From positions 2,497,561-2,561,560 of the forward strand of contig JACAXG010000018.1 in the NCBI GenBank assembly GCA_018881555.1: a DNA stretch of 64,000 nucleotides. The letters run 5' to 3'. Positions 27,801 to 42,800 of the stretch are shown here, piece after piece (position 1 is the first letter of the stretch; the number at the start of each line of letters is the position of its first letter). The notes below the pieces were generated by a model. That model was not told where the DNA came from, made no database searches, and worked only from the letters and a program-made list of their open reading frames with translations. Position numbers and translations under genes: made by a program. The stretch comes from Amblyornis subalaris. Taxonomy: Eukaryota > Chordata > Aves > Passeriformes > Ptilonorhynchidae.

Positions 27801-30800
27801 TAAGTTGTTTGGAATTAAGTTTCCTACCTCTTTTAAGACTATGAACTGAACTATTATATTGCCTTCTGATTGCGTGGTGTGTTTTGTGCTTTAAATTGTT
27901 ATTACGGTAGCTCTGAGAGTCCCTGAGAGCAGAGCTAGATTCCCTTTGCAGAACATTTGAACTGTTAACTAAGCAAGACATTGAATGATTCAAGATGAAA
28001 TGCTGGTTGTACTGAAATAGGCTGCAGAGTTATGGTTGATTTAATTGAAGAAAATACTTCGCAAAAAATTCTTAGCAGAGTGAAAGTTTAATGCTCGCTC
28101 GTTGTTTGTTCCACGTTTTATCTTGAGTGAGAGTGAGGATGAAGGCTCAAATAAGAGATTATGGAAAAAGAAGTCTTCTCAAGTGTTCTTTAGGATTTTT
28201 TATTAAGACACATTTCTCTTTTTTTTTGCCAATATATGAACTGATTTAGTTGAGATTATTCAAATATTGTTCAGTTGAGTCCTAAGAGAGCATTCCCCGA
28301 ATGGGAAGGCATTATGAGTAAGGACATTTCTAATTTGTGTTACTTATTTGTATTTCCAAAGATATTCTGTATCCTAAACCAAAATTGTTCTGAAAAATAT
28401 TTATGCATAGCAGTTGTTGGGTAAAACTTGCAGATTTCTAAAAAACATGTAGTTTTGAAACTCTCTATGAGTTGTAGCAATTAACCTACATGCACATTTA
28501 TAATTCTAGAAAATGAACAGCATATTACATTCAAAGACTGGATCTGATAGACCCAAATTGCTTAAAACATCAGTTATTGAAGATGTCCCCCTGGGACTTT
28601 GAGAAACTATTTAACAGATGAAAGTACATTTTGAAAAATTTGACCTTACAGGCAATCATAAAATGAATCAAAACAGTTCTTTCCTCCCCTGAAATGTACA
28701 GAGCCCATCTGTATCTAATCCAGTAATTATAGACTGAGTTCAATTACCTTTTCAAACTTAGAGCAGACTGGAGACTAGGCAGCGAACAAACATAGGGTTT
28801 TGTCTAGACCTCAATTGACTACAGTCTAAAACTTGAATTTATATCTAATTTTATTTTTAGCGTCGTTGGATATTTTTGAAAGGGTTTATTTTGCTACCTA
28901 GTTGCTAGATCATGAAGGTTTTTATTTGTTGACGTAGTGTTTATAGAGATATTTTTTATTCCAGTGAAGTTAATAAAATGGCACCGAGTCGTAAGAGTTT
29001 ACTGTATAAATAATNCTAGATTTTAAAAAAGTGGGTTAAACAGCTTTTTTGAATCTTTAATATTGCTGCAATGAAATTATGAAAGAATCTGAACAAAATT
29101 ATGTAATGTAATGTCTGTGCTCATATCCATGTATTTAATGTTCAGATTGAAACACCCTCCTTTGATGTTTTTTGCTCTTTTAGGAAAATGAACCCCAGAC
29201 TACCTGATTGTAATGTTACCAGTAGTTGACACAGATTAGAAACTATGCTGAAAATAGATTTTCAACTATTTTATTAATTTATTTCAGTTAGAGCAAGCAA
29301 ACTATCCATTCAGCCATACAGACAGTGTTAAAGAGCTGCAAGTTGTAGCAGTTAGTGTAAGTTATCACTTTGACCACCAAGTTGAAGCCCAGCTGTCTTT
29401 TGATATTATCCCACAAGCAGAAAAAACCACATCTTGCTGAGAAGAATCTTTGCTGTGTTCACTGTCTGACATAACATTTTCAGCATGATGTTCTTGCTCC
29501 TTATACAACAGTGATGTGCAGCCTTCTCTTGACAGGTGTTCTTTGCAACAAAGACCTGTGGAGTTTGCAGAAACCAGCGCAGTGCACAAGACTCGAGTTG
29601 TTACAGTACATTTCCCATCTCTTGAGTAGCAGTGGAAGAGCGATGATTAAGGACAGAATAAACACTTTATTTTTAACTTGTAATTGTGCAGTGTATGGTT
29701 GATGGAGTGGCGTCTCTTGGCAACTGAAGGCAATGATAATTGCTGTGTTTCGTTTAAGTTACTTATTCTTAATAGTAATCAGTATTTTGTAGCAGTTGCT
29801 GTAATTAGTTAAGAATGTGGTTCATGATGACTTCCAAGTCAACACGTATTTGATGAATAAGGCACACTGTTCCAATGAGTAGTAAATTTGACATGACAAG
29901 CAGGAGTCTTTTGATGTTGAATTGGTTTTCCTTGTAATACTTGAGGAAAAAAATGATCTAATGAATGTTGCCTTGACTGTAAAGCTGAAGCCCAGGAGAT
30001 TGCATGGAATGTATTTTGTCTCTATATTTTGTAAGCATGGGAAGAGTTCTCTAATGTTTGTCTTTTTGGGGTTGTTTTTGGGGTGGGGAGGTGTTCGATT
30101 GGTTTGTTGGTTTGGTTTGATTTTTTAGTATATAGTAGTTTTCTGGGTGAATAATGCTGTTCTGAAGAGGTAATACGGAAATTTATAAAATTATTTTCAT
30201 AATCATAATTTTAAAGCGAAATTTTTAGTAATATATTATCAGGAAATGTGGTAGTATATAACATCAGTCGGGGGGGTTTTTTCTCTCAAAAGGGAAGGAC
30301 TGTCACGCACTCAGAAGTCAGGAAATCCAATTTTCAATTTCAGTCCTTCATCAAAATCCTATTTACAAAAGCAACCTTCCCTGCCTTAACTCCACATCGG
30401 GAGCCAAGAAGGCCTTTCAGCTGTTGCTAATAGCAAATCTCATCATCTGTTGTCCAATCATATTTGGATTAATAGATTTATCATAAGACCATATGCTGCC
30501 TAAAACAATTGAGCGCTTCCAGTAAGCCCCCTAGCACTTTTTTTCCTCTTCCTTACCTTAATGGCCACAAGAAGGAAAATTCATGTAGAAATTCTTTTAA
30601 AGTTTATGCTGCCATTCAATGTACCACCAGACTTTGCAATTGAAAGTAGGGATAGTTGATGAAAGTTTCTGAATTTTTAATGATTCTGTGTTATAGCTTC
30701 ATAGGAAAAGGCTACCACATCCAGGATGCTGAATCTGTTTCTTGTGCTCCATTTCATTTTATGGGGCTTCAGTATTGCACAGAACTTCAGAAATGAAAGG

Positions 30801-33800
30801 ATTTGAGACCAACAGCTGAAATTAGTGTGTTCTGAGAGTAAACTAAGGTGGTATCTGTAATCTGCAGGTTACCTGAAATGAGAAGTCTAGATTTTACACT
30901 GTGTTTACTCTTATATAGATAATTGTAATTATAAGGTGTAGTGAGACTCCTGACCCCAAATTTTAAGGCTACCAACAGTAACTAGTAAGAATAATTGCTG
31001 CTGCAATAGACAAAAGTTGTGTTACAGGAAAAATGACTGTTTTGTACTCTCTGTCAAGATTTTTCTTGACCATCTCAACTGTTTGTCCCAAGTGAAAGTT
31101 GGTTGATTCAGTTCCACCTCTTTGCTCATTAGAAACAGGAATTTATTTTGTGACTGTTGCAAGAAACTACCATTAGTTAGTTAATTCTCAGTTTCATTCT
31201 GATACTGCTTAATAGATTTTCTGCTGTGTGTATTGCATGCAGTGTATTTGTAGTGTAAGAGAAAAACAGTACTAAAAAAACAACTGTGTTTCCAGTTTAA
31301 TGGAAAGAGGGATTTTAAAAGCGAAAGTATTTGTTCTTTGTGCTTCAGTGGATATTTGTGTGTTGGCTGTTTTCAAACCAGATCGCTTCAATCAGCTCCT
31401 GTAATTGTACATGTCCTGGGAGCACATGCTCCAAACCCCGGCAGAGAGCATGCATCTTTTAACTGCCTCTGTTCAAGGAAATGTGTTTAATTTTCCTTGT
31501 AGGATCATTTTTAACTCTAAAGGGAATATTAACTGTTATAATCCCTGGAATTAACTTCGGAAAAAAATTGTGGTTCTTCAGGAATCACCTCATTTTTTGC
31601 TATTTAAAAGAAGTAGCTTTATTTTGCCTTCATTTGTTCTTCCAGCTCTTATGTTTTTGACAATGTGTGCTTTTATTTCTGGCTCTGTGTATCGTATTTT
31701 GTCACAGTTTTCTGTTGAAATCTGTCACAAGTTTAGTGTTACTGATTTCTTATTGTTGAATTATTATTTTCTTCTTTGTTTGCACTCCATTTGATTCCCT
31801 TGTTCCTATATTTATTTCCTCATTTTCAGCCAATTTTCTATACATTACAGAATTAGTGCACACTTGCTTCTTTAAATAGTAGGAAAGTGTTGACTACAAG
31901 AAGGATAATTTGGTTGCCCACAACTATCTAGTCAGTTGTTTTACTTTCTGCAGCAAAAGGGAGGCTTATTCCTCTTGTTGCTATCTGACTTGTTGTATAA
32001 GACAAAGAAATTAAAAGTGCAATCTATGTGAAGCTCAACCTTTGTAAATAACTTTTCCTTTGCCTTTTTTTTTCCTGTCTTGTCCAGCTCTTGCTTTTTG
32101 GAGTTGATTTCCTTTTTTGATTCCATTTGTGCCGTTAGTTAGTGTTAATAATGGCTGCTACTTAAGGAATAAAAATATGCATGCAGTCATTAAAGCTATG
32201 CTTTTTTTTTATTTTATAAAGTGCAAATTCCTCGAATAATTTTAAATCAAAGAAAAATCATGTTGAGTTACTTAAGCTGCATAAAAAGTCACAGTACAGC
32301 TAATTTGATACAGTGAGATAGAAATGAGATAGAAAAAAACAAAGTTATGTGAGTAAAACTTTCTATTTAGACAGTGTGGTTTATTTTCCTTCTCTATATT
32401 TTTCTATCCTTAGTCATTTTTTTCTCTTCTTGCTTATTGATGCTATAGTCAGACTAGATGTTTGAATGACTTATTCAGGAACAGCATTTGAATTGCTCTG
32501 AAGGGGACTGAAAAACATTCAGGACAAAAATGATAAAATATTTTCAAACAGGTTTAGGTATCCTGGCTTTAAGTATCTGCACTGCTGCTATGCAGCGTGT
32601 TCAACAAAATGCTCTTCCATTGGTATGACACTAAAGCTACAGGCATTTGAAATTGTTACATGTTTCTGTGAGGAAAAATTGTACGTTTGGAATGCTCTGG
32701 TTCTAATGCTAATGTGCCAAGGAGTAGAACATACTATTAAAACATGAGGTCAGGTTAACCCTCTCTTTGCTAGCCTAAATATAGCATACAGTGTTCTGTT
32801 TAGGCTATTTTGAATAGTTTCAAAGACAGTATTTTACATCCTAAGAGATTTAATAATTGGTAGTTTTTTTGGTTTTGTTTTGGTTTATTACCCTAAATAA
32901 GGGTCCCATTTTTCCAAGTGCATGCTAGCTCTTGTGTCTCTGTCTCTCATTTGCACTGAAATTATAATTATTGCTTTAGCTTGGGTGTAGTTTGCAATGT
33001 TCCATGTTTTTTCGTTCTTTACCTCAGACCATGCCTTTCTACTTGTTTTTATTCTCTCTTCCATCTTCAATTCTTCCCTTCACTTTTCAATGTTCCTCTT
33101 ATTTTTTCACCCCTGTGCCACAGTGAGCTTTGCCAACTCCTGTTCCATCTATTCATACAGTCAGATACCTGCTTGACATTTACCACTTAATCTTGACCAG
33201 TCTCTGTGTGGTAAACTCTCAGTATCACATTTTTGTGTTCTAATTTTGATTCAAAGCCGTAACATTTTCATCTTAAAGTTGGCAGTGAGATAGCTCCTCA
33301 GCAGGGAGGTACTTCATGTTTACCTTTCTTTCTTCCTGAGTGCCTGCCAGTGCATGAGCAGAATACTGAAATACTGATGAAACCTATTTCAGTAATACTG
33401 ACTCATCTGTAATGCAGAGCAGAACTGTGGAGCAGTGGTGTGACATCTGTTAAATCAGGTGTTTGTAACCCGAACAGAACTGGAAAACCTAGTATCACTT
33501 CTGTCCTTGACATGAGAGACTGTTCACATAATTCATGTAAGAGCTGTGAAACATTGTGTGGCAAATTGCAGTCGCGTTTTAGTCGAACCTTAAGTGAAAA
33601 TTGTGTACAAACCAGTATCCATCTTACAAGAGATACTCCAATTTCTCCATGTGCTTGTCTGCTGAAACACAAGTTCTGTTACTTCCCCACACAATGCAGT
33701 ATCATTTAGCTAGTTGTTACGGCTAACATTGATTTCTTCACTGTGTACAAGCTGGTGGGATGCAGTGAAACTGCTTGATGGACACTGAATCTTAACACAA

Positions 33801-36800
33801 AGCTTCTTATTAACTCCTATGGCTTAGTGTATAAACTCCTGGACAGCTTGGCTGTGTTTACTTATTGACATGGTGGTATTTTCATTGCTTGATGCCCTAC
33901 ATGCTACAGCAATGCTCATATGTAGATTAGCAGAAAGTTGGGAAAGTCTCTATGAAAACAGTAACATCTCTGAAATTCGTGTGGCACAAAGTGTTGAAAA
34001 ACTGTGATGTTGCCTATAAAATAAAAAATCAGACGAAGGGAAGCAGTCTGTTTTATTCTTTCTAGCGGAGTAAAATAAGAACTGTAACTTACTCTTTCTA
34101 GTAAAATAAGAACTCAAATTCTTTTTGCAGAATAGTGTTTTAATAGATTTTTGTCTTCTGGAGCTTTCCTGATTCATCAGAGTTTATAGAATCAGTGCAA
34201 TCTCTTTCATTGCACTGGATCACTTTACTGTGATCTTATCTCAGTGTACTTAGGTGCTGGATAGCTGATGCTACTCTCACTGCAGAGTGCTTGTGAACAG
34301 GAATCTGTCAATAAATGTGTGTCAGTGTCTCTTTCACCATCTTGTTTCCTAAGATTGTCTCACAGCTGGCTGGCCATGTAGTAATTTCAGAATGGGGGCC
34401 GTGTTCCTTTCCTGACCAGCCATGAGGATAATGCTGCAGTTTACAGCAGCTCTGTTCTTGGAGGCCCTTTGGAGTTGACTGCTGACTGAAACCTCAGACT
34501 TAACGCAGAAGTGTACAGTGGTGCTAGGTGTCACTGCAGATGCTGTTTCATTTTATTTCAGCCAACTCTTTTGTTTCCTTTTCTTGTGTCTCGGTTTTGC
34601 CTTAATTTTTTTGTTTGTTTCTTATTCTCTCCCTATTTACACACTGTGTGTTTTCTGTTCTGTGGATGTGTACCATCAAAGAACTGCCCACTGTGTGAAG
34701 TTGTGGGCTCCTATGAATTTGAGACTTTCTAGAGATAGATAAAATGCTTTCAGAAATTAGTAATGTGTTGCAGGGAGAGGTAGCCAATTACAGGATACAG
34801 GTGAGTTAACTAGGCAACAGGAATGGACTTGTATTTTGAGGTGTCTTGCATGGTCTTGCAAAGTTCACTTTGTTGGGTCTCCTCTTTTGCATTTGTATTA
34901 CAAGCCTAGCTTTGTTATGTCCATGTGAGCCTTGGTTTGGCTGAGTCTCCAGGATTGTTCTGTCCTACAGACTGAGTTAAGAGGAGGAGACCAGAAGCTC
35001 ATTTCTCTAGAGGACTTCAGAGCTGGTACTCTGGCTTATGAACAGTTACTGTCTTAGTAGAAACTTTTGACCTTAAGGAGCTTATTTTTCTTTTTTTCTC
35101 TTCTTTGGTAGTATATTTGTCATTACATAACAGATAGAATAGTTGAATTCACAGTTTAGTTGTAAATAAGGCTGAACATTATTTTTCTGATATGGTCTGA
35201 TAATTTCCTATTGATATGGTCAAGGAAGGCTTAGATGGTGGCCTTATATACAGGTAATGTAACAACTAAACATGCCACAGAATAGGTTATTATAAAACAT
35301 ACAGGAACAACAGAGAAATTAAATTGTTAAGTTGTATTTTTTTTATAAAGTTTCCTTCTACTGTATACTTCAGTATTTTTCACAACTTCTGTAAAATTTA
35401 TGTGGCTATTACAGATGTTCCCACAGGAAACTATTTCAGTCTATTGTAATGTGAAATCTTTTCTAAGTTTTGGGCTTTGTTTTTTGTTTTGAGGTTACAT
35501 TGTAAAACATATCAGTGTTTCCTCGTGTGAACTTCAAGTTCTTTTCCTTGCTTTTTGAAAACACAACGAATGCTGTTGCTCTTTTAACTCTTATTTAACT
35601 GACCTATAAATACTTAATTAGTTTAACCTTGAAGTTCTCTATGTAGTATGATTATTGTTGAGGGTCAGCATGCTGCAATGTTTCAGGCAAACTTGTAAAT
35701 ACTTAGTCTATAGGAACTACGGTTTCTGAACTTTTTGTTAGCTGTGTTGATATATAAAAATGTTTTCCAGTTTGTGCATTCTTATTCGTCTCTGCTATTC
35801 CCAAACTTTTTACATGATGAACTCATAAAAATTTTTGTGCTGTGTTCTTGTTGGCCTTGCAGTGTCATAGCAGTTTCTCATGATTACTCTTACCATTGAA
35901 AATGTTTCATGTATTTAATTTTAGCTTTTTAAATCTGAAAATCCTTAACTTTTTTTTAATTTACTGATTGGCATTTATATAAATTAAAATTAAAACTCAG
36001 AAATCTGAATGCTTTGTTCGAATTGGTTAAATGAATATGATTAAGTTGTAAGAAGTAGCCCATCAAGTAAAATCTTAAAATTGCACAAAAAGCTGTCTGT
36101 TGAATTAAAAAAACAGAACCCCAACTTTCATTTGCAATAGCGCTGTTCTGATTTTCATTAAATAAATTATGTTTTACTCTATTTTGTTTAAACTCTAGAT
36201 TAATTTCTATGGTTACAGCGGATGTAAATCCCTAGATTGCCTTTAAAAGGGATTGTTTATTCAAAACAGGACTGACAGTCTCTCCTTAAGAGAAGCTATT
36301 ACTTAATTTTATTTTTCTAAGTTTAAATGCTTAAAAAATATTTGTAATGATACCCCAAAGGCATCATAAAAATGTAAAAATAATTGTACTCTAAAATTAC
36401 CAAAATTGCAGGAAGTGGACATTTGAAAAATCTTACTGAGATCCATGGCTGAGAAAAAGTGAGAAACGAAAAGTGCCTTACTTCACAACTTGAAACCTTG
36501 TCAGGGATGTCTGCTTTTAGTGATTAAAAATATACTTATACTTTTGAATTGTCAGTATTACTCAGATGTGAGGGAATAGCATTGATTTCCCATTTAATTA
36601 CAGCTAAAACTTCCTTCTCACAAGTTCTGCAAGCACTTTCTAGAGAGAAATTTCTATGTAACTATTTTTTTCAAGTAGAAATTATTCTCCCCCATGGCGG
36701 GGGCATTTTTTTCATAATCAAAACAGTTGGCAAATACCCCTAGGTAGATGAAAACTGGCATAAATGGCATTTTGTGATGAACAAATGCTGGGGTCCAGAG

Positions 36801-39800
36801 ATGCCTTTTTTGGACACTTCATATGTTACCTTGGGAAGTTAATGGTCATTTGGTAGTTACCTTAATGGAAGTATAGCAGGGCAGCATGCTCTAAAGGAAG
36901 AGATTCTTCTCTTGGACTTTGGTCACGTCAGAAGATTCTTGAGTGGGGACAAATTAAGGTGTCTTTGTTCTGTGATGCTTTTAGTCCCACTTGTGCTCTG
37001 ATAAACCTCTAGCCCTTGCAGTACAGGTGAGAACCTGTCATGGTTTCGCTTAATTACCATTTTATAAGACACTCATATTTCCCAGAAAGGGACAGGATGA
37101 AGGGAATGAGATATTATAAGACTGGATTTCAGACTGACTGTTAGTATTCCTGTCTGGTCCCAGAGTTATTAAAAGGATTATCCTCCTATTATTTTTTTCT
37201 TTTTTTTTTTGTATGGTTCTATTTCCTGGGTGTTCTAACAGAGGAGTAGTGGCTTGGTCAGAAAATGCAGCAGAGCAGAGCATTTGAAGTGGGGCAGAGG
37301 AGGAGACGTGTGTGCCTGATGGAGAAGCTCTGTCTGGGGTTCTTGAGGATGTGAACAGCCTCTGTCAGTGCGTCACTCCGCATCAGCCGTGAGGACTTAC
37401 GGATACCAGGGCCCAGAAAGTTCTACCATTTAGAGTAGAGGATCCAGGTCTTGGGGTTTCCTGTTACATGAGAAGAGGGGGCAGAAATAGCCCTTTGTCT
37501 AAATTTTTATGCTGATACCATAAAGCACTTGGATTAAAATCTTAATGTGTACAGAATTAGCTTTTTTCCAGTATATTTATTTATTGCTTTTGTGCCTGAT
37601 CTATACAGGTTCTTCAGGTAAGAATTCGTAAACATCTCATGGGCATTTTCTTGGTGTTTTAGTGAGGGAGAAACATGCTAGAGCAAACACTAAAGTAATG
37701 TTTAGTCTGCATAATACAAAGTAAGACGTTGAAACATAATAGAAGTGNTTTTGCAGTAAGACCATTATTGTACCAATGATGAAAATCCAGGAAAATACTT
37801 GCCCTTATGAATCGTATTTGACAAAGTTGTAGGATTTTGAGACAGAGTAGGTGTTGTGTCAGTTCATGCTCTACCAGTGTATGGGTGTATGAGCGTAAAT
37901 ACACCGAAAACGTAGAATTCCGAGTGGGAAGGGCCTGGCGGAGGAACGAGGGACTGCGAAGCGTGAGGGAAGCTGAGCTCTGGCCGCGGCTTCAGAGAGN
38001 GCGGCGGTGGCGCAGCTCCGGCCACAGCTCCTGCCACGAGCTCGGCTGCTCCCGTGCCCTGCGATGGCCGACGCTGAAGCACATCCAGCTTAGTCCCAAA
38101 GTGAAGCACNTGCATGTNGAACTCTGAACTGCACTGCACTGCAAAAGCTTTTCAGACAATCAAAAGATTTCATAATAATGGTCAGAAAGAGTAACCATTT
38201 ATTACTGAGTATCTGTTAAATGAGACTGGAAGCCTCTCTTTATGTTGTGAAACATCTTTGAGTCAAGAAAACAGTACTAAAATGAGCTCAGACTGTGAGA
38301 ACAAGGGACAAGGAAAATATCTCTTACAGAAAGATACAAGCAACGTTGAATGCAGTTACTGAAAGGTTGTAAATGGAGCATTTTGAACAGCAATGGTAAA
38401 GGCCAATTATTACAAATATGTATTTTGACCAATTTCCTTGTATCTCTCAACCAAAACATTCCCCACAGTTGTTGTGGGGTTTATATTTTAGTCAATGAGG
38501 TTTTGGATGATTGTGTAAAAATACAAANGTTAAAGAAAGATATGATTAGAGTTGGACAATAAACAAGAAAAAGGGAAATAGTAAGTTTTATTAAAATCAG
38601 ATGTTGGGCTCTTTTTNTTAATTGAAAGTATTTGTTGCCACTGAGAGTAAATGAAAATGAGTTACTGAAACCGTTTAGCATGATGTTACATTGTAGGAAG
38701 CCTAGTGTTAATTTTTTCAGGTCATCTCGTATTCCTGTTGACTCTCCACAGACCATTTTCAGAATATTTAGCTGTGCTTCTGTATGTGATGGTATCAGAC
38801 CAATGTGTTCCCCCAAGACCTAAGAAAACAGTGACAAAATTAATGCAGACTTCTGTCTTAAAGTCTATGTATATTGCATTTTTCTGGTTCAGAGTTGAAA
38901 TTCAGTGTTTGTAAGTAATTATCCTAAAAAATAAGATTTTTTTTTCCTGTTTACAAATGCCTGAAGTACAAAGCATTAAAAACTGTTTTAAGAATATCCA
39001 ATGTATTTTAGGATAATTTCAGTCTTAAAAAAATCAGCAGCTTCAAAGTGATTTTTCTATACAGTTGGAGTTTGCTGTCAATACCATACACATTTTTAAG
39101 ACATTCAGAAACCTCATCCCCAAATAACACCCCAGTAAAACTTTCATCCAGTGATAATACTGGGTACTTTCAGTCTTTTTTTTGTAGGGAATTGAAGTTT
39201 CCAAGCTCTTAGGTCTTAGTTTTGCTTCGCTCTTATTAGAAGAGTCTTGAACAAAAAATGTTTGCAGTTGTGTTACAAAATTGCAAGAATAATCTTTTCA
39301 TTATATATTTGACTGAATCTTACACCGACTCTGGATTATTTATATGGAAAGCATAGTAAGATGAAATGTGAGGCTTTAGGCTGATAGTTATTTACTACCA
39401 AATTTTCCATTTTGTATAATAAACAATGAATAAAAATCAAAAATAACCGAATGCAGATCTAAAGTGCACTTTAGAGGCAAAATATTTCAATGTGAACTGG
39501 CAGTAACATAAATCAATGACACAATTTTTGAACCATGGGCAGTATATATAAAAATAGGTCATGTAAAGCAAGAACAAAAAACCCCAAACTTGTTTAAAGC
39601 CAACTGGTTTTGTTTTAGTGTACAAGACAGTGCTTTTTTACTTTTTCCTTTTTGACAGTTTGATATTAAGCAAATTGAAGTTTTCTGCACCAGACCAGGT
39701 GTCAGGAAATTGACTTTGCTTCTTACTGCAGTTCAGAGGTTTCTTAATCGGTTTGTTAATGTGCNCCAAATACTGCCTGTGGTATTCTCTAGACAGGTTT

Positions 39801-42800
39801 TAACCTCCAATATTCCACAATGGCTAATGAAATCTTCTGCGATGATTCCTTAAAATTTTGATTACATTTTATAAAAAAAAAAAGTGTTAAGTTAGAAAAA
39901 TACTGATAATATTAAACATTTAAAAAATATTTTTAAATTTTGTACTGTCTTTACCTTGAAGTTTCGAATAGCCTCAGTCTTCCTTTTCATGGATTTTAAT
40001 TCAATTAATTCAGTTTCGAATGTTCTTATCCCATGTACCACACATTTTATTTATTTTTATTTATTTATGACTCCCCATTCTTGGTTAATCCATTTGCTCC
40101 AAATGCGAGGCTACTAATAAAATGCAATAGAAAATGTTTCCCTGGCCGTTGCTGCTGCTGTAACATATATGCTGATGGAAAGCAGAAACTGAACAAAGTC
40201 ACAATTTTCCTGAGATTAGAGGTAGCCAGGCTGGCTGTCTCCTCGCCTCCTGCTCCCCGCTTCCAGCTCCGGGCCACCCCCACGCCACAGTTTAGATATT
40301 ATTTGCTCTTTTGGGTCTCAGATTACGTGAGCAATTGATCCGCGTGACCTATTTTAGAAACTTTCACGTTTGCTGGGGAAACCTAAACCAAATGTATCCC
40401 CTCAAGAGACAAATCAGCTGCAAACTGACTGGTTGACGTGTGGAGGCAGCCAGTGTGTCCCTGCCGTGTATCCTGGGGCTACAGCTCCACCTCATGGCTT
40501 GCTGGGAACTCACCAGCCAAATCCTGTAAAGAACAGCCTCCACACGGTTAAATTCAGAGCTTCAACTCCTGATTTAAACTTTAGTTTAATTTAATTGGTT
40601 TAATCTCTGTTGCATGTCACTGTATCAGGGAATGATATCATTGTGTCTTTTGAAGGTTCCAGTGTCTGAAATGTAGAATCCGCACTTTAAAAACAAAAAT
40701 CTTGTCGGTTCTTAGCAGCATTCAGCAGGAGCCTGCGTTGATTCNATGGGCTGGCAGTGCTTAAAATATAACCTAGAAGGAAGCTGAGTGGGACCTGGCC
40801 TTTCCTGTGTTGTATTTTTAAAAAGTTCATATGACTAATCAAAGGTAGTTNGTACTGGAAAAGTTCTCTGTAGGACTCATTTCTGCATCAAAACTTATCT
40901 AACTAGCTTTCAACTGTAATAGTTTAGGTAAGAACCAAAGCTCTTAATTTTAAAATTTATTTAATATATATTGTGCTTCCCATTTATAGTATCTATTCTG
41001 TTTGGGTTTTATTCTAGATTTTTGAAAACACTTCCCATCATTACATGTACTAACCATGAAAAATGTCTTGTTTTGGGTTTTTTTTGTTACTGTGGTTAAA
41101 ACATCAGAAAAACAAGTTTATGTTCTTATACCAATTACCGTGTCTCCTCCTAGTACTGAGACTGTACTTCTTTTGGTCAGAAACNTGCAGTTCCTGTACA
41201 TCAGCTGATGTCTTATTGATATTCTGAATTCCTCTTGTAATAGGCAATGGGTACATTTGGCTTGACTGTATGTTTGGAATTGAAAACATGATAGGTGTCT
41301 ATATATTAATAATATAACAGTCTTAAATTTTCCACTTTCTGCAAAGGTGTTTGTAGATCATAGTCACCTTTTCATGAATCTATAGATGGATTCTATTTAG
41401 ATAAGACATTGGAGACAGTGTTTTTCAAGCACATTGAAAAATTAAATATAAAATCTTGTTTAGTTTGTTTGGGGTTTTTTTTGCTAATTTTAGGGTTAAT
41501 AAGGCGCTTCAGTCAGCAGTGCTTGTCAGTGCTTCTGAATCAACAGTAAATACCATGTCTCTCATGACTTTTACAAAAGCCTTTCTATTATGTTTTGGTT
41601 TTAAGTATTTTTAAAGTTTCCCTTAACAAAGTATGTCTTTTAAAATATTCAGAGTGGCAATACAGCGCGAAGTGTAACAGTCAATTTTATATGGTAGGAA
41701 ATAGTTGCTTATTGTTCTGATGGAAGAGTAAATTTGATAAAACACTATATTTGTTCAATGAAAATGACTATTCAGCACGGTTGAATTCTCCCTACAATAT
41801 GTCACGGGAACCTACTCCAATCATTTTAATCGTAAACAATGCTGCTGCTTCTTGCAGTGGGTTAAACGCATGCAAATTGGAACCTACTGTTTCATGAGTG
41901 ATCAATTCTTTGTTGGGAGTGGAAAGAAGTGCTGTATGTATTGCTAAGAGACTGAAGGAAGCGTAGTCAGCGTCTTCGTTCTAAAGTCTGTGCTTCTCAT
42001 CAACATGCTGCTTTGGAGGCAGTGCTTTCCTCTGTCTCATGTTATTTAATAACAGCCTGCTCTGAAATCATCAGAAAAATTTTTAAATAGAGGAACATCT
42101 ACCATTTCTCGTGCAGGCCCCAAGTATAAATAGAGCTATGCATGCCACCTGTGGTAGCAGATGGCAGCCATTCACAGCTTCCTTTTGTGTCAGACCTGCA
42201 TTAGATGCAATTATTGCTTTTGTGTTTTAATAAGAGTTGTTTAAAAGATCTATAGTGGCAACAAAACGCAGATATATGTATTAAAGGGATAGTTTACAGT
42301 GAGGATAAAGTGCAAACTGGAACTTAAAGTAACTTTTAAAAAGTTATGTTACAGGCTTTAATGTGAATTTACAGTGTTTTTCACTTGCCCCATGTTGGTC
42401 CTTTAGTTGCCACACAGTGGAAAACTGCTGCTGCTTCACTGTAGAGAATAAATTGAGTTTTCGTAATCAGAACTACACTTGAGAGTTTTTAAGTAACACC
42501 TGGGGTCTCCAGATTCAGTACCTGACCTTAGGAGGTTATCGTGTTGAATTTCTTGAGTTGTAGTTAAATATACCTTATCCGTTCATGGCAGATGCATCTT
42601 GTTGGAAGTTTTCTACTGGTGGTCTTCAATTTCTGCCCTCCTTTGTGCTGATACAGGTATTTGTGGAGCTGAAATGAAAGAGACTGATTCTTTCCAGAAG
42701 AGTAATTTTTTTAAAAAGTCATTTCAGTGTTTTGGGGTGTGATGTTGACCCTCAAAGGAGTGCCAGTGGGAGTGGGAAGAGAAGAGGGAGAGCCTGGAGT

